Source of the DNA: Marinilabiliaceae bacterium UBA5213
GTDB taxonomy: Bacteria; Bacteroidota; Bacteroidia; Bacteroidales; Marinilabiliaceae
Assembly: GCA_002412555.1 (NCBI GenBank)
Contig: DHVH01000309.1
Span: 1 to 64,000, forward strand
Direction: 5' to 3'
DNA: 64,000 bases
Part shown: piece by piece, positions 46,347 to 53,888 of the stretch
How the letters are laid out: each line of letters opens with the position of its first letter
Position numbering within the stretch: the stretch's first letter is position 1
Program-made: the position numbers and the translations under genes
The notes under the pieces: model-generated
Told to the model about the DNA's origin: nothing
Databases searched by the model: none
The model's input: the letters and a program-made list of their open reading frames with translations, nothing else

Positions 46347-46381
46347 AAAAAAGACCTGACAACAAAGTTGTCAGGTCTTTT
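46347..46381 (-). terminator. Terminator of tRNA-Leu
   Basis: A perfect 13-bp inverted repeat AAGACCTGACAAC (46351-46363) / complement (46367-46379), loop AAA, with A residues at 46347-46350 that give a U tract in minus-strand transcripts. It starts 4 bp after the tRNA. Confidence 0.88.
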
Positions 46382-46384
46382 AGG

Positions 46385-46468
46385 TACCCAGAGCCGGGAT
46401 CGAACCGGCACAGGGGTGAACCTACTGGTGTTTGAGACCAGCGCGTCTACCAATTCCGCCATCTGGGC
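46385..46468 (-). tRNA. tRNA-Leu (anticodon CAA)
   Basis: 84 bases on the minus strand. The acceptor stem GCCCAGA pairs with TCTGGGT (one G-U), with discriminator A. The anticodon stem CTGGT/ACCAG holds loop CTCAAAC, giving anticodon CAA (reads UUG). A long variable arm is present as expected for class II tRNAs, and the T arm contains GGTTCGATCCC. CCA is not encoded. It has a good promoter and terminator of its own. Confidence 0.95.
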
Positions 46469-46493
46469 AAACTTCTTTAAGATTTTTGCGTGG

Positions 46494-46525
46494 CAAAGAT
46501 AGGATTTTGCACCTTTCCTTCCAAA
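46494..46525 (-). promoter_or_regulatory. Promoter of tRNA-Leu
   Basis: On the minus strand, TTTG (46525-46522), a 20-bp spacer and TATCTTTG (46501-46494) match the Bacteroidota -33/-7 consensus. The -7 box is 25 bp before the tRNA 5' end. Confidence 0.75.
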
Positions 46526-46586
46526 CAAAAAGGCACTTTAGAAAGGGATAAATTTCATTATTTTTGCAAGGGCTTAATAATCTGGG

Positions 46587-47312
46587 ATGATACATAAGGC
46601 AAGAGGAATAGTTTTAAACCATACACGCTACGGGGAGACCAGTGCCATCGTGCATATCTACACCACCGTCTTTGGCATGCAAAGTTACATGGTCAATGGC
46701 GCTTATGGCAAAAAGAAGAAGGGAAACATAGTATTGATGCAACCTTTGAATGTGCTTGATTTGGAAGTGTATCACCATGAAAATAAGGATATTCACCGTA
46801 TTAAGGAGTTCCGTCTGGAGGCCTTGTTATCCTATATTCCCTATTCGCAAACTCGGCGGGCACAAGCTTTTTTGCTGACCGAGATTCTTGGGCGGGTTCT
46901 TAGGGGGGAAGGGGCCAATCCCCCATTGTTTCATTTTATTGAAGAGTCCATTGGGATGTTGGATTCAGACCAGGTTGGACTCGAGAATTTCCACATTTGG
47001 TTTTTGTTTCAGTTGACCCGATTTTTGGGTTTTCAACCACATGATAACTACAGTGAGGAAATGGCCTGGTTTGATTTGGGCGAAGGTTGTTTCGTGAGCC
47101 GGGAACCGGCTCATCCGCATTATTTATCTTCAGAACTAAGTCTGCGCATTCATCAGATGGGGCAACTCGACCGCAAGGACTTGTCGGCCATTGCTGTCCA
47201 TGTGAATGAGCGTCGACAGTTGCTGGAAGCCTTGGTTTTATTTTATGAATTACACCAGCCCGGAATAGGTAAGATCAGGTCGATCAGTGTATTAAGAGAT
47301 CTGTTTATTTAG
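46587..47312 (+). CDS. recO: DNA repair protein RecO
   Basis: Helps RecR load RecA on SSB-coated DNA. The 241-residue protein opens with the RecO OB-fold signature (KARGIVLNHTRYGETSAIVHIYT) and continues MVNGAYGKKKKGNIVLMQPLNVLDLEVY. A helical C-terminal domain follows (FHIWFLFQLTRFLGFQPH). The usual zinc-finger cysteines are largely absent, as in many Bacteroidota RecO proteins. A -7-like TATTTTTG lies at 46559-46566. It is divergent from tRNA-Leu. Confidence 0.9.
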   Translation: MIHKARGIVLNHTRYGETSAIVHIYTTVFGMQSYMVNGAYGKKKKGNIVLMQPLNVLDLEVYHHENKDIHRIKEFRLEALLSYIPYSQTRRAQAFLLTEILGRVLRGEGANPPLFHFIEESIGMLDSDQVGLENFHIWFLFQLTRFLGFQPHDNYSEEMAWFDLGEGCFVSREPAHPHYLSSELSLRIHQMGQLDRKDLSAIAVHVNERRQLLEALVLFYELHQPGIGKIRSISVLRDLFI

Positions 47313-47472
47313 TGATTTTAATTTGAAGAAAGCGCCTGAATATTTGACCAGTGACCCCAATTCTTATTACCATCTGTGATATGTGTAGGACAAAGGCCAA
47401 AGATTATACGTGCATTTGTAGAAAAATGGCGGTAAATTTGCTTAAGGTTGCACACATCAATACACCTTAATC

Positions 47473-48612
47473 ATGATTTATTCAAAGCTTTTTTCAATAG
47501 ATTTGGGGCTCGTTGCCACCTTAAGTGAAAATGCCAGATTAGCAGGAGCCATTGATTTAGCAGGTAATTACTTGTCGGACGACCTGCCGTCCTCCATTGC
47601 CAATGATTTAAAAAATCTGCCTGATGACATGTTTAATCGGGTGGTGTCAACCTATGGGTTAATTGAGCTACGACAGGAGATCTCCAATAAAATGCGATTC
47701 CAGTTTGATCGAACTTACTGTCCCGAAAAGGAAATAACCATTACCAACGGATCCAACCATGCCTTATTCGCTGCAATGACGGCTTTTTTGGAGGAGGGGG
47801 ATGAAGTCATTCTTTTTGAACCTGCCGCAGAGAATTATTTGCCCATCATTATGTTGAGCGGCGCCCGGCCAATATATGTGACACTAAAAGAGCCTGATTT
47901 TCACATCGACTGGGAAGAAGTGACGCGCAGGGTTACGGGTAATACCAAAATGATTATCATTAATACACCACACAACCCGACCGGTATGGTGTTATCCGAA
48001 CTGGATATGCTGCGATTGCAGAAGGTCATAAATGGCACCCGAATAATAGTTCTGAGCGATGAGTGCTTTGAACATCTGATATACGATGGGGCTTCGCACC
48101 AAAGCGTGGCCTTGTATCCTAAACTGGCCGAATGCAGCATTATTGTCAATTCCATGTCGCAAAGCTGCCGTGTTGCATGGCCGGTAGGTTACTGCGTTGC
48201 ACCTGCTGACATGATGCAACAGATTCGCTACATTTTACATGTGACCGATGGTGGTCATTTTGCCCCTTTGCAAATGCTTTTGGCCCAGTGCCTGGCCAAG
48301 AAAGAGATCTACCGTGATTTGGCGCAACGATACGGTCGAAAGCGCGATCGCTTCAATCAGATGATGACCGAGCGTACGCGCTTTGTGCCAGTCTCCACCA
48401 ATGGCACTTGTTACCAGTTGTTCAGTTATGCCAAAATATCTGACGAGCGAGATAAAGAGTTTGCCAGACGATTGTTTGATGAGTTAGGGGTAGCCACCGT
48501 TCCTTTCAGCACCTTCTTTCATGAAAAGCAAAAGCGGTCCTTACTCCGGTTCAACTTCGGTCGCCCGGATGAATTGCTGGACAGGGCAGTGGAAGCATTG
48601 AGCCGTCTTTGA
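47473..48612 (+). CDS. Class I/II aminotransferase-like protein lacking the PLP lysine
   Basis: A fold-type I aminotransferase homologue, 379 residues, closest in pattern to the YbdL/kynurenine aminotransferase group. Cofactor-site motifs are present: NGSNHALFAA, NTPHNPTG, VLSDECFEHLIYDG, GYCVAP and the C-terminal arginine in LLRFNFGRP. At the position of the Schiff-base lysine (SFSKTF or SFGKTY in relatives), however, the sequence reads SMSQSC. Gln230 (codon CAA, 48160-48162) replaces lysine, one base from AAA. The protein is full-length with no frameshift. It either lacks transaminase activity or has a new role. It stands alone. Confidence 0.83.
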   Translation: MIYSKLFSIDLGLVATLSENARLAGAIDLAGNYLSDDLPSSIANDLKNLPDDMFNRVVSTYGLIELRQEISNKMRFQFDRTYCPEKEITITNGSNHALFAAMTAFLEEGDEVILFEPAAENYLPIIMLSGARPIYVTLKEPDFHIDWEEVTRRVTGNTKMIIINTPHNPTGMVLSELDMLRLQKVINGTRIIVLSDECFEHLIYDGASHQSVALYPKLAECSIIVNSMSQSCRVAWPVGYCVAPADMMQQIRYILHVTDGGHFAPLQMLLAQCLAKKEIYRDLAQRYGRKRDRFNQMMTERTRFVPVSTNGTCYQLFSYAKISDERDKEFARRLFDELGVATVPFSTFFHEKQKRSLLRFNFGRPDELLDRAVEALSRL

Positions 48613-48629
48613 TACTTTCCGCTACAAAA

Positions 48630-48661
48630 TTTGAAATCTTTCGAAATTTACCCTATTTTTG
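48630..48661 (+). promoter_or_regulatory. Promoter of tRNA-Arg
   Basis: TTTG (48630-48633), a 20-bp spacer and TATTTTTG (48654-48661) match the -33/-7 consensus, 35 bp before the tRNA. Confidence 0.75.
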
Positions 48662-48696
48662 CACATCCTAAACCGGACAGGTAACTGTTCCGTGCG

Positions 48697-48766
48697 GCCT
48701 CATAGTTCAAGGGATAGAACGGAAGTTTCCTAAACTTCAGATTCAGGTTCGAGTCCTGGTGAGGCT
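48697..48766 (+). tRNA. tRNA-Arg (anticodon CCT)
   Basis: The acceptor stem GCCTCAT pairs with GTGAGGC. The anticodon stem GAAGT/ACTTC has loop TTCCTAA, giving anticodon CCT (reads AGG). The T arm is CAGG-TTCGAGT-CCTG, and the D arm is short (TTC/GAA). CCA is not encoded. It sits at the left edge of the restriction-modification island. Confidence 0.93.
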
Positions 48767-48769
48767 ACA

Positions 48770-48797
48770 AAAACCCGCTGATTATCAGCGGGTTTTG
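48770..48797 (+). terminator. Terminator of tRNA-Arg
   Basis: A perfect 12-bp inverted repeat AAAACCCGCTGA (48770-48781) / TCAGCGGGTTTT (48785-48796) with loop TTA, just after the tRNA. Confidence 0.88.
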
Positions 48798-48963
48798 CAT
48801 TACAAGTGTCCCGATCAGTGTCTTTTGCCTGCAAATGTTTACTCGTCTTATTTAAAAACCTGATTACGCTTTTTAGATGTTTGTATAGCATTTGTTTTCA
48901 GCACTTTGTGTTTTGAGTCACGTCTCTTTTAAATAAGAAATTGAGATTAATCTATAGTTTTTT

Positions 48964-49377
48964 CTATTTTAAATTATTTAACAGCCCCGAATTTTTAATT
49001 GCAAGAACTACCCCTACAATTTGCTGATCTTGTTTTTGGGAAGAAACCTCATCTTTTATGGCATAAGACCACAATTCATTTTTATCATATTCATCCATGG
49101 GATGAATATGAATGTACTCAGCTATTCTTACCGCATATTTTTTATTTTTGGCTGATTTTGTGTATTTCCCTTTGGGGATACCTTTAACAAATCCTTCTTC
49201 GCATAAACCAAGAAAAGCACTCTTGGGACATGACTTAATTTGGGATTCTTTGGAATCAGTAACTTCCTTCATCGCTTTTGACCATGCATCTTTAGGATGT
49301 TGTGCAGGATGTTTTGTCAATATCTCAACAGCTAAAACAGCAGCTCTTCCATATTGATTGGAGCTATTTCTGCTCAT
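48964..49377 (-). CDS. Small hypothetical protein, possibly DUF6979
   Basis: A 137-residue cytosolic protein. It shows a pattern I associate with DUF6979: an N-terminal helix (GRAAVLAVEILTKH), a DAWSKAMKEV segment, then KSCPKSAFLGLCEEGFVKGIPKGKYT and NKKYAVRIAEYI. No catalytic motif is obvious. It stands between tRNA-Arg and hsdM on the opposite strand to the restriction genes. The family is reported in accessory regions, but a role in defence is only suggested by position. Confidence 0.6.
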   Translation of the reverse strand: MSRNSSNQYGRAAVLAVEILTKHPAQHPKDAWSKAMKEVTDSKESQIKSCPKSAFLGLCEEGFVKGIPKGKYTKSAKNKKYAVRIAEYIHIHPMDEYDKNELWSYAIKDEVSSQKQDQQIVGVVLAIKNSGLLNNLK

Positions 49378-49596
49378 ATTGGATTGTTATTTGGATGAAA
49401 ACTTCTAATTAATTCACATAAATCTACAGACTTCAAATAATAGTTCAAAATTTTATTTCAATAAATCATGCAGTTAAATTTATTTGAGCATGAAACATAT
49501 GAAAGGCTGGGACTAGTTACAAGCTCAAAAAATACTTATGCTTTTTTCCTATCTTAGCGCTTTAGCCACACAACAAATTTTAACAGACACTCACCA

Positions 49597-51165
49597 ATGA
49601 GCGACGAACAAAAACGTTTACTGAATCAGCAGCTTTGGAATATTGCAAACACCTTGCGTGGAAAGATGGATGCCGATGAATTCCGTGACTACATTTTGGG
49701 ATTCATATTTTACAAATACCTGTCAGAAAAGATGGAGTTGTATGCCAATGAGATCCTGATTGAAGATAAAATGGAGTATTTGGATATCAATGAAAAAAAT
49801 GCAGAAGGACAGAAATACTTGGAAGCCATTAAAGAAGAGTCACTGGAAAAACTGGGTTACTTTCTAAAACCATCGGAACTTTTTAAGCAGGTGGCAAAAC
49901 GTGGGAATGGAAATGGTGAAAAAGAGAGCAATTTTATCATTGAAGATATACAAAAAATCCTGATCAATATCCAGAACAGCACAATGGGTACTGCCAGCGA
50001 AGAGGATTTTGATCATCTCTTTGAGGATATGGATTTAAACAGCACCAAACTGGGCAGAACACCAGAGCAACGCAACGAAATCATTGCAAAGGTACTTGCT
50101 CATCTCGACAAAATAGATTTTAAACTAGGACAATCCAAAATTGATGTACTGGGTGACGCCTACGAATATCTGATTGGACAGTTTGCCAGTGGAGCAGGTA
50201 AAAAGGCGGGTGAATTCTACACTCCACAACAAGCCAGTAAGATCCTGGCACGCATTGTAACCATGGGCAAGACCCGCATCAAATCCGCATACGATCCCAC
50301 AGTTGGTAGTGGTTCACTGATCCTGCGTTTAGGGAAAGAGTGCGAAGTGTTAAATTTCTATGGACAGGAGCGTAACCGAACCACTTACAACCTGTGCCGC
50401 ATGAATATGATTTTGCATGATGTGCATTTCAGTAAGTTCGACATCCAACTGGAAGATACTTTGGAACACCCGATGCACGATAAACTTAATGCAGAAGCCA
50501 TTGTGGCAAATCCTCCTTTTTCTGCTCAGTGGAGTGCCAGTCCGTTACATAGCACCGAAGACCGCTTTAGCGAATACGGAAAACTCGCACCATCCTCCAA
50601 AGCTGATTTCGCCTTTATTCAGCACATGATTTACCATTTGGGTGAGAATGGAGTGATGGCAGTGGTAATGCCACATGGCGTGCTTTTCAGGGGTGCTGCC
50701 GAAGGACACATACGCAAATACCTGATTGAAGAAAAGAATTATCTCGATGCCGTGATTGGCTTACCTTCCAATATTTTTTACGGCACATCCATCCCCACGT
50801 GCATTCTGGTATTTAAAAAGTGTCGTGAACAACCCGATGACATTCTGTTTATTGATGCCAGTAAGCATTTCGAAAAGGTGAAGACCCAAAACTACCTGCG
50901 TGATGAAGATGTGGAACGCATTATAGAAACCTATGCCAAACGCATTACAATTGACAAATACAGTTATGTAGCCAGGCTGGAAGAAGTAAGGGAGAATGAT
51001 TACAACCTGAACATTCCCCGATATGTGGATACCTTTGAAGGAGAAGAGCCCATAGATATTGCTGCAGTAGCATCGGAACTGAAAGAACTTGACAATGATA
51101 TGAAAGCCATCGATGAAACCATTGAGAAATATTGCAGTGAACTAAACATCTCAACACCATTTTAA
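49597..51165 (+). CDS. hsdM: Type I restriction-modification methyltransferase HsdM
   Basis: Adenine-N6 methyltransferase subunit, 522 residues. The N-terminal helical domain (about 5-165) opens with LNQQLWNIANTLRGKMDADEFRDYILGFIFYKYLSE. The catalytic domain has GEFYTPQQASKIL, SAM motif I region YDPTVGSGSLILR and catalytic AIVANPPFSAQWS. It works with HsdS to methylate the target, and with HsdR to cut unmodified DNA. It is separated from hsdS by 3 bp. This is the start of the defence island's plus-strand genes. Confidence 0.96.
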   Translation: MSDEQKRLLNQQLWNIANTLRGKMDADEFRDYILGFIFYKYLSEKMELYANEILIEDKMEYLDINEKNAEGQKYLEAIKEESLEKLGYFLKPSELFKQVAKRGNGNGEKESNFIIEDIQKILINIQNSTMGTASEEDFDHLFEDMDLNSTKLGRTPEQRNEIIAKVLAHLDKIDFKLGQSKIDVLGDAYEYLIGQFASGAGKKAGEFYTPQQASKILARIVTMGKTRIKSAYDPTVGSGSLILRLGKECEVLNFYGQERNRTTYNLCRMNMILHDVHFSKFDIQLEDTLEHPMHDKLNAEAIVANPPFSAQWSASPLHSTEDRFSEYGKLAPSSKADFAFIQHMIYHLGENGVMAVVMPHGVLFRGAAEGHIRKYLIEEKNYLDAVIGLPSNIFYGTSIPTCILVFKKCREQPDDILFIDASKHFEKVKTQNYLRDEDVERIIETYAKRITIDKYSYVARLEEVRENDYNLNIPRYVDTFEGEEPIDIAAVASELKELDNDMKAIDETIEKYCSELNISTPF

Positions 51166-51168
51166 GAT

Positions 51169-52446
51169 ATGCAAAAATTAGAAGGTTCTCTTGTTGAGAA
51201 TAGTCGAGGTATGCATGCTGAGCGGAGTCGAAGCATACCTGAATTGCGGTTTTCTGAATATGGAGGGAAATGGGAGAGAATAAAATTGGGTAAGATAACT
51301 CTTTTGATTACAGGTGCTACACCAAGTACTATGAATGGGGATTATTGGGGTGGAACTATTAGATGGATGAATTCAGGGGAGCTAAATCTAAAAAGAGTTT
51401 ATGAAGTAGAAAATCGGATTACTGAGAAAGGCTTAAAACATTCGAGCACCAAGTTAATTCCTAAACATTCAGTGCTTATTGGCTTGGCAGGACAAGGTAA
51501 AACACGGGGGACGGTTGCAATGAACATGGTTGAACTATGCACTAACCAATCAATTGCTGCCATATTACCTGCTGAAAACATCTATAATTCTGATTTCTTA
51601 TATCACAATCTTGATGGAAGGTATGATGAGCTAAGAAAGCTATCAACAGGTGAAGGAGGTCGAGGTGGGTTAAATTTGCAAATTTTAAAATCACTTCCAA
51701 TAAATCTCCCCACCCTCCCCGAACAACAAAAAATCGCCAACTTTTTCACTGCTATAGACCAGAAGATATCGCAACTCAAACGCAAGAAAACCCTGCTGGA
51801 ACAATACAAAAAAGGGGTGATGCAGAAAATCTTTTCACAGCAAATACGGTTTAAACCTGCCCTGAGCGAAGTCGAAGGGGATGATGGGAAGGAGTTTCCT
51901 GATTGGGAGTTGAGGAGGTTGGGGGAGGTATTTCAAGAATTTAGAAAAGCCTCTACTCTTAATAATCAGTATGAGGTTCTTACTTCTTCTAACAAAGGGT
52001 TATTGCTACAAAAAGATTATTATGGAGATAACAGGATAACAGAAAGAGAAAACAAAGGTTTTAATGTAATTCCTGAAGGATTTATCACTTACCGTTCAAG
52101 GAGTGATAACGGCATTTTTACTTTCAATATGAATAACTTAGGATTAACAGGAGTAATAAGCACCTATTATCCTGTATTTACGGCTATTGATGGAGATAAT
52201 AAATTTTTTGTAGAGTTTCTAAATTATCATTGGAAAATTATAAGTGTGTTTAGTGTAGGTACATCCCAAAAAGTATTTCCATTTACCGCTTTTAATCAAA
52301 CTATTTTAGGAATCCCCTCAAAAGAAGAACAAACCAAAATCGCCAATTTTTTATCGGCAATTGATAATAAAATCCAGCACACCCAAAAGCAGATTGAACG
52401 GGCAGAACAGTGGAAAAAAGGATTGATGCAGAAAATGTTTGTTTAG
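51169..52446 (+). CDS. hsdS: Type I restriction specificity subunit HsdS
   Basis: DNA-recognition subunit, 425 residues, with two target-recognition domains. TRD1 is about 30-185 and TRD2 about 245-370. Each is followed by a conserved coiled-coil helix: LPEQQKIANFFTAIDQKISQLKRK near 185-215, and EEQTKIANFLSAIDNKI near 385-420. Just before each half the usual PELRF/DFPDWE-type boundary is interrupted by an in-frame REP-like repeat (listed separately). Length remains normal and no stop is introduced. The recognised sequence cannot be predicted from the protein by eye. Confidence 0.94.
   Translation: MQKLEGSLVENSRGMHAERSRSIPELRFSEYGGKWERIKLGKITLLITGATPSTMNGDYWGGTIRWMNSGELNLKRVYEVENRITEKGLKHSSTKLIPKHSVLIGLAGQGKTRGTVAMNMVELCTNQSIAAILPAENIYNSDFLYHNLDGRYDELRKLSTGEGGRGGLNLQILKSLPINLPTLPEQQKIANFFTAIDQKISQLKRKKTLLEQYKKGVMQKIFSQQIRFKPALSEVEGDDGKEFPDWELRRLGEVFQEFRKASTLNNQYEVLTSSNKGLLLQKDYYGDNRITERENKGFNVIPEGFITYRSRSDNGIFTFNMNNLGLTGVISTYYPVFTAIDGDNKFFVEFLNYHWKIISVFSVGTSQKVFPFTAFNQTILGIPSKEEQTKIANFLSAIDNKIQHTQKQIERAEQWKKGLMQKMFV
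51207..51240. repeat. REP-like palindrome in hsdS, copy 1
   Basis: A perfect 8-bp inverted repeat (AGGTATGC, 51207-51214; GCATACCT, 51233-51240) surrounds the core CTGAGCGGAGTCGAAG. It is translated in frame near the HsdS N-terminus, just before the first recognition half. The core recurs in copy 2. Confidence 0.7.
51860..51879. repeat. REP-like element in hsdS, copy 2
   Basis: CCCTGAGCGAAGTCGAAGGG, with short CCCT/AGGG ends, shares the TGAGCG-AGTCGAAG core with copy 1. It encodes the residues ALSEVEG in frame, immediately before the second recognition half of HsdS. Similar cores are common dispersed repeats in Bacteroidota genomes. Confidence 0.7.
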
Positions 52447-52461
52447 TAAAAAAGACATATC

Positions 52462-53154
52462 ATGAATATTGAAGTCTATAGCGATGAGAGTGGGCTCGAA
52501 GCATTAACCAGCAAAGATGCACATGATTACACGGGCATTGGAAGTTTATGGATGCATGCTGATTACCGTATCGAGTTTAAAGCATCTATGAATAACATCA
52601 AAGCGAAACACAATATCAATGGTGAATTAAAATGGCAAAAAGTATCACCTGCTTATCTTGACTTATACAAAGAAGTATTAGCGTATTTCTTTTCCACACC
52701 ACAACTTCGCTTCAGGGTAATTTTAATTGAATCCAGCATTGTAAATAATATAAGATTTCATGATAAAGATGCTGAGCTGGGGTTCTATAAGTTTTATTAT
52801 CAATTGTTGCACCACTGGATACTTGATTTTAACAGCTACAATATCTATCTCGACTATAAGGTAAACCGCAATAAAGGAAGGTTAAAAGTCCTAAAGGATG
52901 TCTTGAATGCATCAAATATTACTTCTGATATCCAACAGGTACAGGCTTTACATTCTGATGAATCGTTAGGGATCCAGCTTGCTGATATTCTAACAGGGCT
53001 GGCTACAGCAAAATTCAATTGCGAAATCCGCAGCACTGCGAAAAAAGAATTGATAAGTAGCGTGGAAAAACACATCGGAAGAACCATTGCACATACTCCC
53101 AAAAGCGAAGAGAAGTTTAATGTATTTAAAATTAATCTTCAGGGGGGATGGTAA
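52462..53154 (+). CDS. DUF3800 domain protein
   Basis: A 230-residue protein of the DUF3800 family. The N-terminal VYSDESG and C-terminal LGIQLADILTGLATAKFN carry the conserved Asp/Glu residues of its RNase H-like fold. DUF3800 proteins are frequent in restriction-modification and other defence islands, but their activity is not established. It begins 15 bp after hsdS and overlaps the next gene (TAATG), so it is probably expressed with the restriction genes. Confidence 0.83.
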   Translation: MNIEVYSDESGLEALTSKDAHDYTGIGSLWMHADYRIEFKASMNNIKAKHNINGELKWQKVSPAYLDLYKEVLAYFFSTPQLRFRVILIESSIVNNIRFHDKDAELGFYKFYYQLLHHWILDFNSYNIYLDYKVNRNKGRLKVLKDVLNASNITSDIQQVQALHSDESLGIQLADILTGLATAKFNCEIRSTAKKELISSVEKHIGRTIAHTPKSEEKFNVFKINLQGGW

Positions 53155-53600
53155 TGATGTATTCTAAATTAAAGGCCCACAATATGAAAGAAGCCGAATT
53201 AAGAGAGATTTGGCGTAAAGAATACTGTGTGAAAGAGATAATTACATTCGATAGAGTTGCTGTTAAGTTTTATGAAGATATGTTCGATCATGCTTTTTTT
53301 GAAAGTGCTAATAGAATTAAGAATGATAAATCCATATTATCCTACAACCGATTGGAAAAAATGTTATGGATTAAAGATACTTTGCAAGATCCTGATGCCA
53401 TATTGAAAAAAGGATGGAACAAAGACAAAAAGGAGTATTATACCGACAGGCGGGTTGCTGTGGTTAAGGGGAATTATGTGGTAATTATAAGATTCATTGG
53501 GTCACTTAAGGCAAAATTTATAACTGCCTACGAAAAAAATGACATTAGAAACATTCTTTCCAGTCCTGATTTTGAGAGAAGTGAAAGATTTTTTGGGTAA
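53154..53600 (+). CDS. Hypothetical protein, possible BECR-fold nuclease
   Basis: A 148-residue protein coupled to the DUF3800 gene by a TAATG overlap. A GGGGGG stretch at 53142-53147 gives a Shine-Dalgarno-like spacing to ATG 53154 (ATG 53148 would be too close). The C-terminal half (TDRRVAVVKGNYVVIIRFIGSLKAKFITAYE) resembles the terminal strands of barnase/EndoU/RelE-type (BECR) RNases, with basic residues and a final Thr-Ala-Tyr. No family is firmly recognised. It may be an effector with the DUF3800 protein as partner; that is inference. Confidence 0.6.
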   Translation: MMYSKLKAHNMKEAELREIWRKEYCVKEIITFDRVAVKFYEDMFDHAFFESANRIKNDKSILSYNRLEKMLWIKDTLQDPDAILKKGWNKDKKEYYTDRRVAVVKGNYVVIIRFIGSLKAKFITAYEKNDIRNILSSPDFERSERFFG

Positions 53601-53888
53601 AATTAAAAAAACGTTGATTCGGGTTCAACGTTTAAAACCTTTGTAAATTCCAGACCAATGGTAAAGAACACTGTAAAGATAGGATGCTTATATTTCTAAA
53701 ACAACGAAATTAACAAAATTAACAATTGAGTCATGTTAGCCAAATCAAATAAAAAACGCAGAACATCTTGGCTTGCGTATTTCGATTACCTTCCTCCGAA
53801 TGGCAGGATGAACTCAATACAAATCTGCGTAAATAATTTACACAATCAAGCGCAATACCAAAACTTTTACGCATTTAAGATTCAGACA
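53601..53888. other. Spacer before hsdR
   Basis: About 288 bp. A 9-bp hairpin (AAACGTTGA 53609-53617 / TCAACGTTT 53625-53633) with T-poor flanks may be a weak terminator for the upstream pair. The hsdR frame is open leftward to 53733 without family similarity, and no other gene is supported. Confidence 0.4.

Noticed and set aside
48744..48766. tRNA-Arg 3' end as an attachment site for the restriction island
   Set aside because: No repeat of the tRNA end was found near 57.7-58.0 kb or 59.3 kb, and no integrase is present.
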